Below are positions 57,306-64,000 of a stretch of DNA of 64,000 nt, one piece after another. The number at the start of each line of letters is the position of its first letter. Within the stretch, counting starts at the first letter, position 1. Source of the DNA: Streptomyces sp. NBC_01296 (GTDB taxonomy: Bacteria; Actinomycetota; Actinomycetes; Streptomycetales; Streptomycetaceae); the NCBI RefSeq assembly GCF_035984415.1, contig NZ_CP130720.1:2480001-2544000 (forward strand), in the 5' to 3' direction. The translations under genes and the position numbers were made by a program. The notes under the pieces are model-generated. The model worked only from the letters and a program-made list of their open reading frames with translations. It was not told the DNA's origin and ran no database searches.

Positions 57306-64000
<6,695 letters not shown>

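Overview
The window is high-GC actinobacterial DNA, almost certainly Streptomyces. The evidence is the gene content (sepH, a CutRS-type two-component pair, DUF3093, DUF3159, DUF3710, DUF4193, a cysteine-bearing actinobacterial ferrochelatase), frequent GTG and TTG starts with AGGAG-type ribosome sites, and a modular type I polyketide synthase locus. It divides into a conserved chromosomal core (about 1-24.4 kb) and an ansamycin biosynthetic gene cluster (about 24.4-64 kb, running off the right edge).

Core, 1-24.4 kb: a partial TrmA/RlmD-like RNA methyltransferase, an APC permease divergent from two TrkA-type K+ regulatory proteins, DUF3159 and OB-fold proteins, kdpDE (no kdpFABC in the window), DUF3710, dut, a PaaI-type thioesterase, DUF3093, an EcsC-like protein, DUF4193, cutSR, a 55-aa protein, an inositol monophosphatase, ferrochelatase, an MFS permease and FAD oxidoreductase behind an iron-box-like site, a proline/threonine-tailed membrane protein, sepH, a sulfurtransferase and a VOC protein. 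From memory this gene order resembles the S. coelicolor SCO585x-SCO590x neighbourhood, so the ansamycin cluster looks inserted beside the sepH/sulfurtransferase end of that core.

Cluster, 24.4-64 kb. Everything needed to make 3-amino-5-hydroxybenzoic acid (AHBA) starter is recognisable. RifN, RifM, RifL and RifK homologues serve the kanosamine branch and RifK also the final aromatisation; RifH, RifG, RifI and RifJ homologues are aminoDAHP synthase, aminoDHQ synthase, aminoquinate dehydrogenase and aminoDHQ dehydratase. Upstream on the minus strand lie three PKS genes and a RifF-type amide synthase that releases and macrocyclises the chain. The order PKS-rifF-[halogenase]-rifG-H-I-K-L-M-N matches the rifamycin cluster, with a flavin-dependent halogenase inserted between rifF and rifG. 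A plus-strand ferredoxin and a Rif-Orf19-like flavin monooxygenase, a type II thioesterase, a LuxR-family activator, a metallophosphoesterase and the wreck of a cation/H+ antiporter complete the region.

The last PKS has two modules (malonyl, then methylmalonyl, both DH-KR), which predicts the 2-methyl-2,4-dienoyl amide end found in rifamycin-type ansamycins. The two modules before it both load methylmalonyl; their DH domains keep catalytic motifs, but their KR domains lack the aspartate typical of B-type reductases, so a rifamycin-like run of methyl/hydroxyl units is possible. The predicted product is a chlorinated, probably naphthalenic or naphthoquinone ansamycin. The exact compound cannot be fixed because the loading module and early modules lie outside the window.

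Four 18-bp elements of the form CTAYC-N8-KGATG lie in the intergenic regions of the cluster (24935, 29193, 29535, 35499). As I recall it, the operator of the rifamycin activator RifZ is CTACC-N8-GGATG; one site matches this exactly. They define a probable regulon for the LuxR protein at 25281-26597.
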